From positions 430,362 through 494,361 of the forward strand of contig NZ_JQCD01000024.1 of the NCBI RefSeq assembly GCF_001437425.1: DNA of 64,000 nt, written 5' to 3'. Positions 39,709 to 49,148 of the stretch are shown here, one piece after another. A program made the translations under genes and the position numbers. The stretch is from Weissella minor (GTDB lineage: Bacteria; Bacillota; Bacilli; Lactobacillales; Lactobacillaceae). Each line of letters begins with the position of its first letter. Position 1 is the first letter of the stretch. A model generated the notes under the pieces. That model saw nothing but the letters and a program-made list of their open reading frames with translations, was not told where the DNA came from and ran no database searches.

Positions 39709-40790
39709 TTACCAAAGCAAAAGCACCCGGGAAACTTTACTTAGCAGGTGAATACTCTGTTACTTTACCTGGTCATGCAAGTATTATTTTTGCAGTAGAC
39801 CGTTATATGTTTGTGACCCTTTCAGACCTAGATGAGCGCGAAATTATATTAAAAAGTGATAAGTTAGCAACCTGCCGCGTTGCCTTAGATCAATTGACGC
39901 CAACTGATGACATTGTTCCAGAATGGCACTTGGCCTTAAGTACCTTACAAGTTTTACAGACCTGGTTAACAGAGCAAGGTCTCACCTTGGGTGGCTTGTC
40001 GATTGAATTCACGAGCGATTTGGACATTGATGGTAAAAAAATTGGTTTAGGCTCTTCAGCAGCTTTAGTTGTCGCTTTAATCAAAGCGGTTGCCAAGCAT
40101 TTTGACCTTGAACTGTCTAAGCTAAACAGATTCAAATTAGGAGCCATCGCATTGACCCTCCTACCTAACTTTAAAAATGGTTCAATGGGTGATGTGGCTG
40201 CTGCTAGTTTTAACAATGTTATCTACTACCAACGTTTTGATAATGTTTGGCTACAGAGCCAATTAGATTCCTATCATGCTGGTAATTTATTAAATCTCTT
40301 GTCACTGGATTGGCCAAAGCTTGACATCCACACCATCGCTTTTCCTGAGGAATGGCAATTATTAGTTGGTTGGACGGGGCAACCAGCTGACACACAGCAA
40401 CTTTTATTAGTGAATGCACGTGTCGCAAGAATCTATAAAGATCGACTGGGAAAAAAGACGACACCGCTCATTAAAATATTGGAAAAAAATATTCAAAATA
40501 CGGATTATATTGGTTTCAAAACGAATCTTCGGTTAAATCAAAAAGCATTAATTGCATTTTCTGAGGCAATGCGCATTAATTATCTCACACCTAAATTGCA
40601 TGAACTTGTAGCGGCAGCTTATCATCGTGGCATTGCTTCAAAAATTTCAGGTGCTGGTAATGGTGATAATGGCATTGCCATTGTGACGAATGCCGAGTCA
40701 GCTGCCAATCTAACTCAAAAATGGGAATCATTCGGTATAAAGCCCTTAAATCTACATATTGCCACTGATGAAATGGAGGATGCCTTATAA
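39705..40790 (+). CDS. mvaK2: Phosphomevalonate kinase
   Basis: Adds the second phosphate to mevalonate. The 361-residue GHMP kinase has APGKLYLAGEYSV, the loop KKIGLGSSAALVVALIKA (about 105-122), GSMGDVAAASF and a C-terminal GAGNGDNGIAIV. Its ATG overlaps the mvaD stop (ATGA), so the two are translationally coupled. It is of the Gram-positive type, not related to the animal enzyme. Confidence 0.94.
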   Translation: MITKAKAPGKLYLAGEYSVTLPGHASIIFAVDRYMFVTLSDLDEREIILKSDKLATCRVALDQLTPTDDIVPEWHLALSTLQVLQTWLTEQGLTLGGLSIEFTSDLDIDGKKIGLGSSAALVVALIKAVAKHFDLELSKLNRFKLGAIALTLLPNFKNGSMGDVAAASFNNVIYYQRFDNVWLQSQLDSYHAGNLLNLLSLDWPKLDIHTIAFPEEWQLLVGWTGQPADTQQLLLVNARVARIYKDRLGKKTTPLIKILEKNIQNTDYIGFKTNLRLNQKALIAFSEAMRINYLTPKLHELVAAAYHRGIASKISGAGNGDNGIAIVTNAESAANLTQKWESFGIKPLNLHIATDEMEDAL

Positions 40791-41827
40791 TGGAATCAAT
40801 TCATGCACAACGTAAAAATGAACATCTTTCTCTAGCTGAATTAAATTTCCGAAAAAACAATCCAGTTTCTTCGCTAGAGCAGATGCGGGTGATTCATCGT
40901 CCCCTTCCTGAAATTGCTCGTATAGATGTAGATTTATCAGTTCAAAATCCTGAATTTGCATGGCAATATCCTTTCTACATTGAAGCGATGACTGGTGGCA
41001 GTGAAAAAACTGGTGCAATTAATCAACAACTTGCACGTGCTGCAGCTGCGACAGGCATTGCTATGGCCGTTGGTTCACAAAGCATCGCGATTAAAGAACC
41101 TGAACAAATTCAAAGCTTTAGTGCCGTCCGTACAGAATATCCTGATGGTTTCTTAATTGCTAATATCGGTGCTGGTCACAATGCTGACCATGCACAACAA
41201 GCTGTTGACATGCTGCAAGCTAATGCCCTAGAAGTGCACGTCAATACCGTTCAAGAAACGGTTATGCCTGAAGGTGATGAGTCATTTTATTGGATAGAGA
41301 ATATTAAAAATATTGTGTCAAAAGTAAATGTCCCTGTTATCGTTAAAGAAGTCGGCTTTGGCTTTGATGCACAAACTCTAAGCGAATTGGCACAAATGGG
41401 CGTACAATATGTCAATATTGGCGGTCGGTCAGGGACTAATTTTGCGGAAATCGAAGATCGTCGTGATCGCGAAAATCCCTACCAATATCAGTATTTATAT
41501 GATTGGGGACAAACAACAGCAGAGTCCCTTTTAGAAGCCAAAATCACAGATAAGAAACCAACTATCTTTGCAACTGGTGGGATTCAAACCCCACTAGATA
41601 TTCTGAAAGCACAGATTTTAGGTGCACAGACTGTTGGCATTGCTGGTCACTTTTTACATACACTATTAACAACTGGTGAGGATGGTTTGATTAACGAAAT
41701 TAAACTATGGCAACGTCAATTGGTTGATTTATATGCACTTGTAGGTGCGCGTAATGCGACAGAGCTATCACAAGTTCCCTATGTACTGAATTCAGAATTA
41801 AAAAACTATTATGATCAACGTTCATAA
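40790..41827 (+). CDS. fni: Isopentenyl-diphosphate delta-isomerase, type 2 (FMN)
   Basis: Interconverts IPP and DMAPP using reduced FMN and NADPH. The 345-residue TIM-barrel protein has the N-terminal RKNEHLSLAE, EAMTGGSEKTGAINQQLA, AVGSQSIAIK, the QETVMPEGDE loop, VIVKEVGFG, NIGGRSGTNFAEIE and the C-terminal FATGGIQTPLDI phosphate site. It overlaps mvaK2 by one base (TAATG) and closes the mevalonate operon. Confidence 0.95.
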   Translation: MESIHAQRKNEHLSLAELNFRKNNPVSSLEQMRVIHRPLPEIARIDVDLSVQNPEFAWQYPFYIEAMTGGSEKTGAINQQLARAAAATGIAMAVGSQSIAIKEPEQIQSFSAVRTEYPDGFLIANIGAGHNADHAQQAVDMLQANALEVHVNTVQETVMPEGDESFYWIENIKNIVSKVNVPVIVKEVGFGFDAQTLSELAQMGVQYVNIGGRSGTNFAEIEDRRDRENPYQYQYLYDWGQTTAESLLEAKITDKKPTIFATGGIQTPLDILKAQILGAQTVGIAGHFLHTLLTTGEDGLINEIKLWQRQLVDLYALVGARNATELSQVPYVLNSELKNYYDQRS

Positions 41828-41830
41828 TTA

Positions 41831-41860
41831 TTGAAGAGTTAGCGATTAGCTAGCTTTTTT
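41831..41860 (+). terminator. Terminator of the mevalonate operon
   Basis: AGTTAGC (41837-41843) pairs with GCTAGCT (41849-41855, one G-U), followed by six T. Confidence 0.7.
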
Positions 41861-41979
41861 ATTTATAATCATATAAAAAAACCTTAATTTTTAGACGCAA
41901 AGGTAAATGAATAGTAAATATTATTGTTGTTTTCATACACTCCCCCCTTTTTGTAAGTGCATAAGATAAGATAATAAGT

Positions 41980-42546
41980 ATGAGAAATGCTGTAACTGAG
42001 AGTATTCGTCAGCAGACTGACGAACAAATAATCGATGCGACGCTTACTTTGTTACAAAGTCAATCCTATGACCAACTGGCGGTGACCGAAATAACCCGCG
42101 AGGCAGGCGTGTCACGGATGGCTTTCTATCGCCATTTTGGTACAAAGGAAGCTGTCATTGATGCAATTGTCAACCAACTTACCCATGAGTTCAGAGTTGA
42201 AACAGAAGGAATGCCTTTAACAAGTCAAGCCATTGCACATTCATTTTTAGGTTTTATTAAAGCCAATGGTATGATTATCGCCGTACTTCTCAATGCTGGC
42301 CTACGTGAGCAATTTTACCCACCCCTTCGCGACATTCTTCAAACATTATATGTAGAACTTTTTACACAAGAATTTGAAAGCGAAGATGCCAATCATGTGT
42401 CAGGACTACAATCGATTGATTATGTCGCTGATTTTACCGCTTCTGGTATGTTAGCCTTGGCAATTCGTTGGATTGCCACTGGTATGCGTGAATCGATCGA
42501 TGAAATGTCATTGATTGCTGAACAAATGACCGAAGCAAATCACTAA
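41980..42546 (+). CDS. TetR/AcrR-family transcriptional regulator
   Basis: A 188-residue repressor with an N-terminal helix-turn-helix (about 15-60; VTEITREAGVSRMAFYRHFGTKEAVID) and a C-terminal ligand domain of the DhaS/TetR_C type (FLGFIKANGMIIAVL, AIRWIATGMRES). No clear ribosome site precedes the ATG, which lies very close to a possible -10 (GATAAT), so a very short or leaderless transcript is possible. The target cannot be read; the nearest genes are the mevalonate operon and a thioredoxin gene. Confidence 0.85.
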   Translation: MRNAVTESIRQQTDEQIIDATLTLLQSQSYDQLAVTEITREAGVSRMAFYRHFGTKEAVIDAIVNQLTHEFRVETEGMPLTSQAIAHSFLGFIKANGMIIAVLLNAGLREQFYPPLRDILQTLYVELFTQEFESEDANHVSGLQSIDYVADFTASGMLALAIRWIATGMRESIDEMSLIAEQMTEANH

Positions 42547-42583
42547 AAAAAGAAGGATGACATAAATGTCATCCTTCTTTTTT
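42546..42583. terminator. Bidirectional terminator between tetR and thioredoxin gene
   Basis: Perfect 18-bp stem AAAAAAGAAGGATGACAT / ATGTCATCCTTCTTTTTT with a 2-base separation, between two converging genes. Confidence 0.92.
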
Positions 42584-42592
42584 ATACGCTCA

Positions 42593-42928
42593 TTAAAGAT
42601 TTTCTTTAAACCAAGCAGTTACATCATTAGGATTTAAACGTTGTCCGTTTCCAATATGTGCAACTTGTTCACCATTTTCAAATAATACGAATACCGGAAT
42701 ACCACGGAGATTATTTTCATTTGCAACTTCAAGATTTTCATCACGATCAGCATCAACCCATACGGCACCTTGCGCCTCAGCTAGATCTCGAAAACTACCT
42801 ACAAAAGGTTTAATGACTTTACAATCACCACACCATGATGTTTGTAAAAATAAAATTGTCTTTGAATTGTCAGCGATTGCTGAACGAATTTCTTCATCCG
42901 TGTGTGCAGTTGGTTCATAAAATTCCAT
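42593..42928 (-). CDS. Thioredoxin-family protein (WCGDC active site)
   Basis: A 111-residue protein starting at ATG 42926-42928, with GGGGGA 8 bases upstream. The redox motif is WCGDCK (about 33-38) with the conserved cis-Pro in RGIPVFVLF. The CGDC active site is the YtpP-like type of Firmicutes rather than the CGPC of canonical TrxA, so it is probably an accessory thiol reductase. It stands alone between two terminators. Confidence 0.88.
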   Translation of the reverse strand: MEFYEPTAHTDEEIRSAIADNSKTILFLQTSWCGDCKVIKPFVGSFRDLAEAQGAVWVDADRDENLEVANENNLRGIPVFVLFENGEQVAHIGNGQRLNPNDVTAWFKENL

Positions 42929-42989
42929 TTGAATCGTCCCCCTTTTATCGTTATCTATATTATACACTCTTACATTGTGTAAGTACAAA

Positions 42990-43035
42990 TAAAAGAGCCA
43001 TGGGAAAGCTGATATCTCAGTTTTCCCGCGGCCCT
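42990..43035 (-). terminator. Terminator of yidC
   Basis: GGGAAAGCTGA (43002-43012) pairs with TCAGTTTTCCC (43017-43027), extended by a GGC/GCC outer pair. The minus strand then has CTCTTTTATTTG. Confidence 0.8.
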
Positions 43036-43043
43036 ATTAATCA

Positions 43044-43997
43044 CTATTTAGAATCTTTATGACTCTTTTTTTCTGCATTGCGAGCGCGATTAGCTTCACG
43101 CATTTCCGCCTCTGATTGTCCTTGTTCTTCTTGCTGTTCTTGGGCAGCAGCTTGGGCATTTTGCATAGCTTTAGCAAAAGCACCTTGTGGTTCTGGTGCA
43201 GAAGAAACTAAAGTACCAGCCAAAGCTTCATCAACAACATCCTTAACTTCAAATGAGTTAACCACACCGTTACGAATACGTGGACGCCACATTGTAATAA
43301 TGATTTGTTGAATAATCATAACAATTGCACCAGCACTAAAGTAAAGCGCAATTCCACCGTTGGTAAACCATGTCATGAAGAGCATCATCAATGGCATGAT
43401 ATACATCATTGAACGCATTGTCTTCTTTTGTTCTTCTGGAATACCGATCATTGAAAGATATGATTGAAGGAAGTATACCAAAGCTGTGAAGATAGCTAGT
43501 AATGGGCTCTTATCAGCTAATGAAATCCCATAAAAACTAGCATGTGCTAATTCATCTGAATGTTGAATCGCTTGGTACAATCCAGCGAAGATTGGCCATT
43601 GAATCAAAATGATTGAAAAGTTCATTCCGCCAAACATTGAGACATTGTTTTCGCGGTAAATTGCCATCATTGCCTGTGAGGCTTTCATTTGTTCGTCTTG
43701 AGTCGTTGCATTCTTTTGTGCTTCTTGCACTTTTGTCAATTGTGGTTGCAATAGACGCATTTTTTCTTGTTGCACAGTCGCTGAATGTTGTTGCTTAACC
43801 ATGAATGGCATCAAAACCAAGCGAACAAAAAAAGTCAACATGACAATTGACCAACCGACAGCATTAACGCCACCAATTGAATGTTGGGCCCATTTCATGA
43901 AATCAGTCAAAGGACCTTCTAGGAAATTAATGTTTCCAGTTACCATAAGTCCGATTAGGATAATCACAAGAATTGGGGTTAAGTGTTTAATTTTCAT
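43044..43997 (-). CDS. yidC: Membrane protein insertase YidC
   Basis: Inserts membrane proteins, alone or with SecYEG. The 317-residue protein has the five-helix YidC core: WSIVMLTFFVRLVLMPF (about 48-64, with the hydrophilic-groove Arg), the coiled cytoplasmic loop, NFSIILIQWPIFAGLYQAI, then the MPLMMLFMTWF and FSAGAIVMIIQQ helices, and a basic tail (EKKSHKDSK) that binds ribosomes. Gram-positive YidC proteins are normally lipoproteins, but the leader here (LIGLMVTGNINF) has no Cys, so it is probably membrane-spanning and uncleaved or cut by signal peptidase I. Confidence 0.9.
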   Translation of the reverse strand: MKIKHLTPILVIILIGLMVTGNINFLEGPLTDFMKWAQHSIGGVNAVGWSIVMLTFFVRLVLMPFMVKQQHSATVQQEKMRLLQPQLTKVQEAQKNATTQDEQMKASQAMMAIYRENNVSMFGGMNFSIILIQWPIFAGLYQAIQHSDELAHASFYGISLADKSPLLAIFTALVYFLQSYLSMIGIPEEQKKTMRSMMYIMPLMMLFMTWFTNGGIALYFSAGAIVMIIQQIIITMWRPRIRNGVVNSFEVKDVVDEALAGTLVSSAPEPQGAFAKAMQNAQAAAQEQQEEQGQSEAEMREANRARNAEKKSHKDSK

Positions 43998-44083
43998 TTG
44001 GAATTTTTATCCTCACCTATTTTTTAATTTAACCTAACTATTATAGCATATTGCCTTTCATTATAAAATAATGCGAAATTTAT

Positions 44084-44122
44084 TTATAAAAAAAGTATGT
44101 GCCTATGCAGTCACATACTTTT
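44084..44122 (-). terminator. Terminator of the YjeM-like transporter gene
   Basis: AAAAGTATGTG (44091-44101) pairs with CACATACTTTT (44112-44122), followed by a T-run on the minus strand. Confidence 0.85.
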
Positions 44123-44127
44123 AATTA

Positions 44128-45612
44128 TTAAAGCTTCCCGTATTTACGTTCAGCATTTTCATACAATAGCCATGCTAAGAATGCAAAGAAAATTGGACCG
44201 ACAATTGTCCAAAAAGCGTTAGAAATGTCCCCACTCATAAGTAATGGGACAACCGTCATAATCATTGATGTTACAATTAATGCTTCAACCAAAATAACAA
44301 CAAACCATGTCATTTTCATTGATTTAAAGAAGACAAAAGGATGTTTAACATCTGTCAATTTTTTAAAAATTGGGAATGCAGCGACTAAGAAGACATATGG
44401 TAGTGTTGATGAAACATTACCCATATTCGTCAAGATTTGGTATAACTCACTCGCGTTACTTCCACCAAATGAGATACCCAAAATGAATAGCACAACTAAG
44501 CCTGCTTGTAACCATACTGCTAATGTTGGGACCCCAGCCGTATTCAACTTAACAATTTTCTTAGGCCAAACTTCTTTTGGTGATCCTAGAATGAATGACT
44601 TTAATGGTGAATAAGTCAATACAAAGAATGAACCAACATAGGCCATAAACATTGATAATCCTGCAAAACGTGCAAACCATGCCCCAATTGTTAGAGCAGT
44701 TGCATGTGATAAGCCAAGCGCTGAACCAAACTCCACACCCAGATTGTTCATCAAGATATAGGTAACATTCCCAAGGTTAGCATCCTTCATATTAGCTAGT
44801 TCAGCCCAATTTGAAGTCGCACCCCAAAGTAGAATTGATAATGCATAACCAATCGTAATGACTAATGTCGCCGTAAAAACAGCTTTAGGATAAGTTCGCT
44901 CGGCATCATCAATGTCTTCCATCATGCCCCCAAGTTGTTCCATTCCGGCATATGCAAAAACGGCATATAAAGCAAATGAAATCAATTGCATTGGTGATTG
45001 GAAGGCAGGATTTTGAGGAACGATGAATGATTTTGCAACAACTGGTTCAGCAAATTGCCCGTGGTTTGCAACCAAGACGACAATTGAAGCAATTAGTAAA
45101 ATAACATTCAATGCCATTACGAAAATTCCACCGATTGATGAAATCTTTGAAATTGATTGCACACCTTTGGTTACAAAGAAAGCCACGACGATAACAAAAA
45201 CACTGGCTAAAATTCCAACCGTTTTTGTACTTGATAGCCCAAAAATTGACCAAGATTGCGTCACATCGTGTCCGGCAAACACTGTTGAAAATGGAATCCA
45301 TACCTTTTGGGAAACTGAAATCATCCAGACAACCCAAGCTGCTAATCCGACAAAAGTAGCGATGAAGGCTGTTTTTTTGCCCAGTGCACCTTCCATCCAA
45401 GTATAAATTCCCCCACGAGAATCCTTATATGAAGAACCAAATTCTGCATACATCATTGAGGTTGGTAAAAAGAAGCACAATGCGCCTAATACATACCAGA
45501 TAATTGCTGCATATCCTGTTTGCATATATGCAACAGGTCCATTAGCAAATCCAAAGATGGTTGAGAAAATCATCAGCACTAACGCTGATAGACCAATCTT
45601 CTTTTTATTCAT
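44128..45612 (-). CDS. APC-family transporter (YjeM / glutamate-GABA antiporter type)
   Basis: A 494-residue protein with 12-13 membrane helices. The N-terminus (LSALVLMIFSTIFGFANGP) carries the unusual APC first-helix motif of the YjeM group, followed by TSMMYAEFGSSYKDSRGGIYTWME, and YAGMEQLGGMMEDIDD in the middle. YjeM belongs to the glutamate:GABA antiporter family, but its substrate is unproven. No decarboxylase gene lies nearby that would point to an acid-resistance pair. Single gene with its own terminator. Confidence 0.83.
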   Translation of the reverse strand: MNKKKIGLSALVLMIFSTIFGFANGPVAYMQTGYAAIIWYVLGALCFFLPTSMMYAEFGSSYKDSRGGIYTWMEGALGKKTAFIATFVGLAAWVVWMISVSQKVWIPFSTVFAGHDVTQSWSIFGLSSTKTVGILASVFVIVVAFFVTKGVQSISKISSIGGIFVMALNVILLIASIVVLVANHGQFAEPVVAKSFIVPQNPAFQSPMQLISFALYAVFAYAGMEQLGGMMEDIDDAERTYPKAVFTATLVITIGYALSILLWGATSNWAELANMKDANLGNVTYILMNNLGVEFGSALGLSHATALTIGAWFARFAGLSMFMAYVGSFFVLTYSPLKSFILGSPKEVWPKKIVKLNTAGVPTLAVWLQAGLVVLFILGISFGGSNASELYQILTNMGNVSSTLPYVFLVAAFPIFKKLTDVKHPFVFFKSMKMTWFVVILVEALIVTSMIMTVVPLLMSGDISNAFWTIVGPIFFAFLAWLLYENAERKYGKL

Positions 45613-45743
45613 TTGTTACGACTCCAATCAAAAAAGTTAATAAATATACAAATTTCAGTTTACACGCTTCATTTGATTGAAACAATTAAAAGGTCAAGAC
45701 CCTCATGAACCCTTTAAGCGTTTGCCATAATCTCATGCTCTTG

Positions 45744-46748
45744 TTATGAATTAAATTTATTCATAATGGCACCAATATCCTTTAGTAGTAAGGTTTGTGT
45801 GCCATCTGGATTGTTAACGAACTCCACTTTGTTCTTATCTTGATATACATCCATTGGGATTGTAATTTCAATCCCTGAATCAAGCTTAAAACGTTGCGTC
45901 TGATACTTTTTTTCATACTTGGCAGCATTTGGAATCTCAATTGAGTCTTCCAAATTTTGTTCTTTTGCAACTTCTTGATAAGCTGTCTTGGCAGTCATAT
46001 TCCCTTCAAAGACTGCATCACCAATATCAGAAATATTGATTGATCCTTCATTATCCTGTAGATTTTTAAAAATGGCACTCTGAGCTGATGACAAAGCCTC
46101 ATGTTCGGGAACATCAAATTTTTCAGCAACATGTTTGACTGTATTCTTAATACTCTTCAAATTATCTTTGGCTGAAGTTTCTGGATTAATCTCCAAAAAT
46201 TGTTGTGAAAAATAATTAACACGATGTCCATCAATCAAATATTGTTTTTCAACTAGTTGAAAAGCCCCTGTCATTAAGTTAATCAAAATACCTTCCTGCG
46301 CCGTTTGCGTGGGATCAGGTAAAATAGCTTTGTTCAAGACTAATTTATTAACTAAATCATCGCCTTCATAATCAATCGTGTGCGTATGATGGGGTACTAA
46401 ATTTAACTTCAGCAATGCAAAAAAATCATCGGTTCCAGCTGAATATTCGACACAAACCATGTCGCCGGCCGGTATTTGTTCACTTGGCGCAATAATACTG
46501 AATAACTTATCAGCCAATGTCGTTGTCTTTTCAACAAAACTAGCCGGATTATCATCACTAATCATCTGGGCAATATAATCTGAATCTTGCAATTGACCAG
46601 GTTTATAGTCGCCATTTTCAAATTTAACAAGGATCCCTTCTAAATATTCATGAACTTGAATATTCGAAATATCCATTTCGTTTTGAGAAGCGATTAAATT
46701 ACCGGCATCCTTATCCAAAATGTGTAAAATTGCGTGTTTTATTATCAC
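45744..46748 (-). CDS. Nucleoid-associated protein (NdpA/YejK family)
   Basis: A 334-residue protein of the 37-kDa nucleoid-associated family. It starts MIIKHAILHILDKDAG, has the VCVEYSAGTDDFFALLKLNL core, and a C-terminal FKLDSGIEITIPMDVYQD. I place the start at GTG 46746-46748, with GGGAG 8 bases upstream; another GTG at 46757 overlaps that site. Members bind DNA non-specifically; in Gram-positive bacteria the role is unproven, and some homologues are phage-associated. It lies downstream of the two-component system terminator and appears to be single. Confidence 0.8.
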   Translation of the reverse strand: MIIKHAILHILDKDAGNLIASQNEMDISNIQVHEYLEGILVKFENGDYKPGQLQDSDYIAQMISDDNPASFVEKTTTLADKLFSIIAPSEQIPAGDMVCVEYSAGTDDFFALLKLNLVPHHTHTIDYEGDDLVNKLVLNKAILPDPTQTAQEGILINLMTGAFQLVEKQYLIDGHRVNYFSQQFLEINPETSAKDNLKSIKNTVKHVAEKFDVPEHEALSSAQSAIFKNLQDNEGSINISDIGDAVFEGNMTAKTAYQEVAKEQNLEDSIEIPNAAKYEKKYQTQRFKLDSGIEITIPMDVYQDKNKVEFVNNPDGTQTLLLKDIGAIMNKFNS

Positions 46749-46769
46749 GATTATCACTCCCTATTTTTA

Positions 46770-46816
46770 AATATAAAAACGTTAATACGGATCCATGTGG
46801 ATATGTATTAACGTTT
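46770..46816 (-). terminator. Terminator of the two-component system operon
   Basis: Perfect 12-bp stem AAACGTTAATAC (46777-46788) / GTATTAACGTTT (46805-46816), followed on the minus strand by TTTTATATTT. Confidence 0.85.
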
Positions 46817-46821
46817 CTAAG

Positions 46822-48300
46822 CTAATGCTCTTTTTTTTCTGGTTGAATTGGTAGTGTAATTCTAAACACAGAGCCTTGTCCTAAGGCAGACTCCAATGTG
46901 ATTTGACCACCATAACCTTCAACTAATTTTTCAGCGATACTCAAACCAAGTCCATTTCCACCTTGTTTTCGTGAACGAGCCTTATCTACACGATAGAAAC
47001 GATCAAAAACATGCTGTGCATCTTCAGAACTAATACCTTCTCCAAAGTCCTGAACAGCAATTTCAAGGCTTTCACCCGAACGTGAAGCTGCAAAATGGAT
47101 TTCTTTACGGTCTTGACTATATTTAATCCCATTATCTGTTAAGACAATCAAAATTTGTTCAAAATGATCACGGTTCATATTTAACCAAGTTTCAGATTTC
47201 AACGTATCATCTAGGACAAAAGTAAAATCAGGATAAATCAGTTTGTAATTATTATACACACTGTTTATCACTTCTTTTGCATCCGTATGCCCGTCTTTAA
47301 AAGTTAATTCAACTTGATCAGCTCGTGTTAAATCAAGCATCTCCTGGACAAGTCCTTCCATTCGTTGCATTTCTTTCAAAGAAGCCTGAATTGATTCGTC
47401 GAGAATTTTAGGATCCTCTTTTCCCCAACGATTAAGTAACTCCATATGCCCTTTAACAATGGCCACAGGTGTTCTTAATTCATGAGAGACATCTTCAACG
47501 AAGCGCTGTTGTTGCGTAATGAAACGCTGCATCTTGTCTAACATGCCATTTAAGACATCTGCCAATTCTGACAATTCATCGGGTCGCTTAGTCCGTAATT
47601 CGACTCGTTCAGGCAAGCTTGGATCTTCTTTAATTCGATCAGCTACTTTGGTCATATCTTCAATTGGTTGCAAGAGATACCCTGTTAGCCAGTAGACCCA
47701 TAGACCTAGTAACATCAAGCCAAGCATTAATGATACCGCAATAATTGAATATATCTGCGTAAAGGTCTTATGGTAAGACGTTAATCTATTCTCAATTGCT
47801 AAATAACCAATCTTATCACCATTCTGGTTGACCAATGGCTGGCGCCCAATCATCTCAATATTACGTACTGACCCCTCAACAAGTGTCGTGGGTTCATTAA
47901 CCTTCTTAAAAGGTATGTTAGCTCGCTTATCAGGATAAATTTGCACACCATCGTTATCATACAGAAGTAATTCAAAGTCAGCACGGCCCAATTCATTAAT
48001 AATAGGATCATTAAGGACGGAACCAAAATCAAATTCATTTGGCGCTAGTACACTATTAATGTCTGTTGAATTCAATTGGCGATCAGACTCATGTTCCAAT
48101 CGCTTGGCGACCGTAAACATTGATTGCGTCACATTATCCCGTTCTGCATTTAACATACGATTAGAAAAAGCTTGCACTAAGAACCATGCAAAAATAGAAA
48201 AGATTAAAAAGACACCAACTAGCGAGCCAATGGTCCACTTCCATTTCAATGATACTGGTTTTGGACCAGCATTTTTTTTATTAGCGGATGCTTTATCCAT
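46822..48300 (-). CDS. Sensor histidine kinase (ArlS-like)
   Basis: A 492-residue membrane kinase. Helix 1 (about 24-46), an extracellular sensor domain of about 115 residues, helix 2 (about 165-188) and a HAMP linker precede the phospho-acceptor HisKA box FVEDVSHELRTPVA (His about 276) and the ATPase N/G boxes (DNGIKYS, DFGEGIS, GGNGLGLSI). It starts 20 bases after the response regulator gene and surely pairs with it. The arrangement and sequence resemble ArlRS/CsrRS systems controlling surface proteins and autolysis; the signal is unknown. Confidence 0.88.
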   Translation of the reverse strand: MDKASANKKNAGPKPVSLKWKWTIGSLVGVFLIFSIFAWFLVQAFSNRMLNAERDNVTQSMFTVAKRLEHESDRQLNSTDINSVLAPNEFDFGSVLNDPIINELGRADFELLLYDNDGVQIYPDKRANIPFKKVNEPTTLVEGSVRNIEMIGRQPLVNQNGDKIGYLAIENRLTSYHKTFTQIYSIIAVSLMLGLMLLGLWVYWLTGYLLQPIEDMTKVADRIKEDPSLPERVELRTKRPDELSELADVLNGMLDKMQRFITQQQRFVEDVSHELRTPVAIVKGHMELLNRWGKEDPKILDESIQASLKEMQRMEGLVQEMLDLTRADQVELTFKDGHTDAKEVINSVYNNYKLIYPDFTFVLDDTLKSETWLNMNRDHFEQILIVLTDNGIKYSQDRKEIHFAASRSGESLEIAVQDFGEGISSEDAQHVFDRFYRVDKARSRKQGGNGLGLSIAEKLVEGYGGQITLESALGQGSVFRITLPIQPEKKEH

Positions 48301-48320
48301 TTACGGCCTCCTATATGGGA

Positions 48321-49010
48321 CTACTGACGCATAACGTAACCAGTTCCACGTACCGTTTGGATATATGAAGCTCGTGAATCAGGTTGGTCAATCTTATTAC
48401 GTAGGTAACGAATGTAGACATCAACAACGTTTGTTTCAATATCAGCATCGTAGCCCCAAACCTTCTTCAACAATTCTTCACGTGATTGCACAACATTGAT
48501 GTTTTCCATCAAGATAAGAAGCAATTCATATTCACGTTTTGTTAAGTTGATAATTTCATTGCCACGACGAGCGATGCGGTTTTCTTTTTCAACTGTTAAG
48601 TCACGATAACGCACAACACTTTGATGTGAACTGTGTTCTTCTGTTTCAATATTAATTCGACGCAATAATGAGCGTACGCGAGCCAATAATTCTTCAATTG
48701 CAAATGGCTTTACAACGTAATCATCCGCCCCATAATCAAGACCAGATACACGGTCAATCACAGAATCACGTGCAGTCATCATAATGATTGGCGTATTTTT
48801 AGTTTCACGTAAACGACGAGCAACTTCTAGTCCACTCAATTCAGGTAACATTAAATCAAGCAGAATTAAATCGTAATCCTTATTCATGGCTTCATCTAAT
48901 CCGTCGCGACCATTGTCAGCGACATGGGTGTCGTAGCCTTCATGTTGTAACTCAAGTTCAACAAAACGGGCCAAATTTTCTTCGTCTTCAACGATAAGGA
49001 TATTGCTCAT
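48321..49010 (-). CDS. OmpR-family response regulator (ArlR-like)
   Basis: A 229-residue regulator with a receiver domain (EDEENLARF, phospho-accepting Asp in LILLDLMLPELSG near residue 52, Lys in VVKPFAIEEL) and a C-terminal winged helix (about 135-229; INLTKREYELLLILM and VVDVYIRYLRNKID). It is upstream of and co-transcribed with the histidine kinase gene. The targets are not visible here. Confidence 0.92.
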   Translation of the reverse strand: MSNILIVEDEENLARFVELELQHEGYDTHVADNGRDGLDEAMNKDYDLILLDLMLPELSGLEVARRLRETKNTPIIMMTARDSVIDRVSGLDYGADDYVVKPFAIEELLARVRSLLRRINIETEEHSSHQSVVRYRDLTVEKENRIARRGNEIINLTKREYELLLILMENINVVQSREELLKKVWGYDADIETNVVDVYIRYLRNKIDQPDSRASYIQTVRGTGYVMRQ

Positions 49011-49148
49011 TTCACATACCTAACTTTCTTCTTTATTATTTAAATCACTTTAAACGTTTTTTGATATATTCCTGTAATATCTTAAATAGTAACACATTTC
49101 TCTCATTTTTCCTACGATTTCCCTGTTATTTAGGCATTTAACCTGTGC

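Noticed and set aside
43078-43311. Plus-strand frame opposite yidC, and similar long antisense frames opposite the permease genes at 8766-9434 and 44225-45406
   Set aside because: They are antisense shadows of well-supported membrane-protein genes, without ribosome sites or recognisable content.
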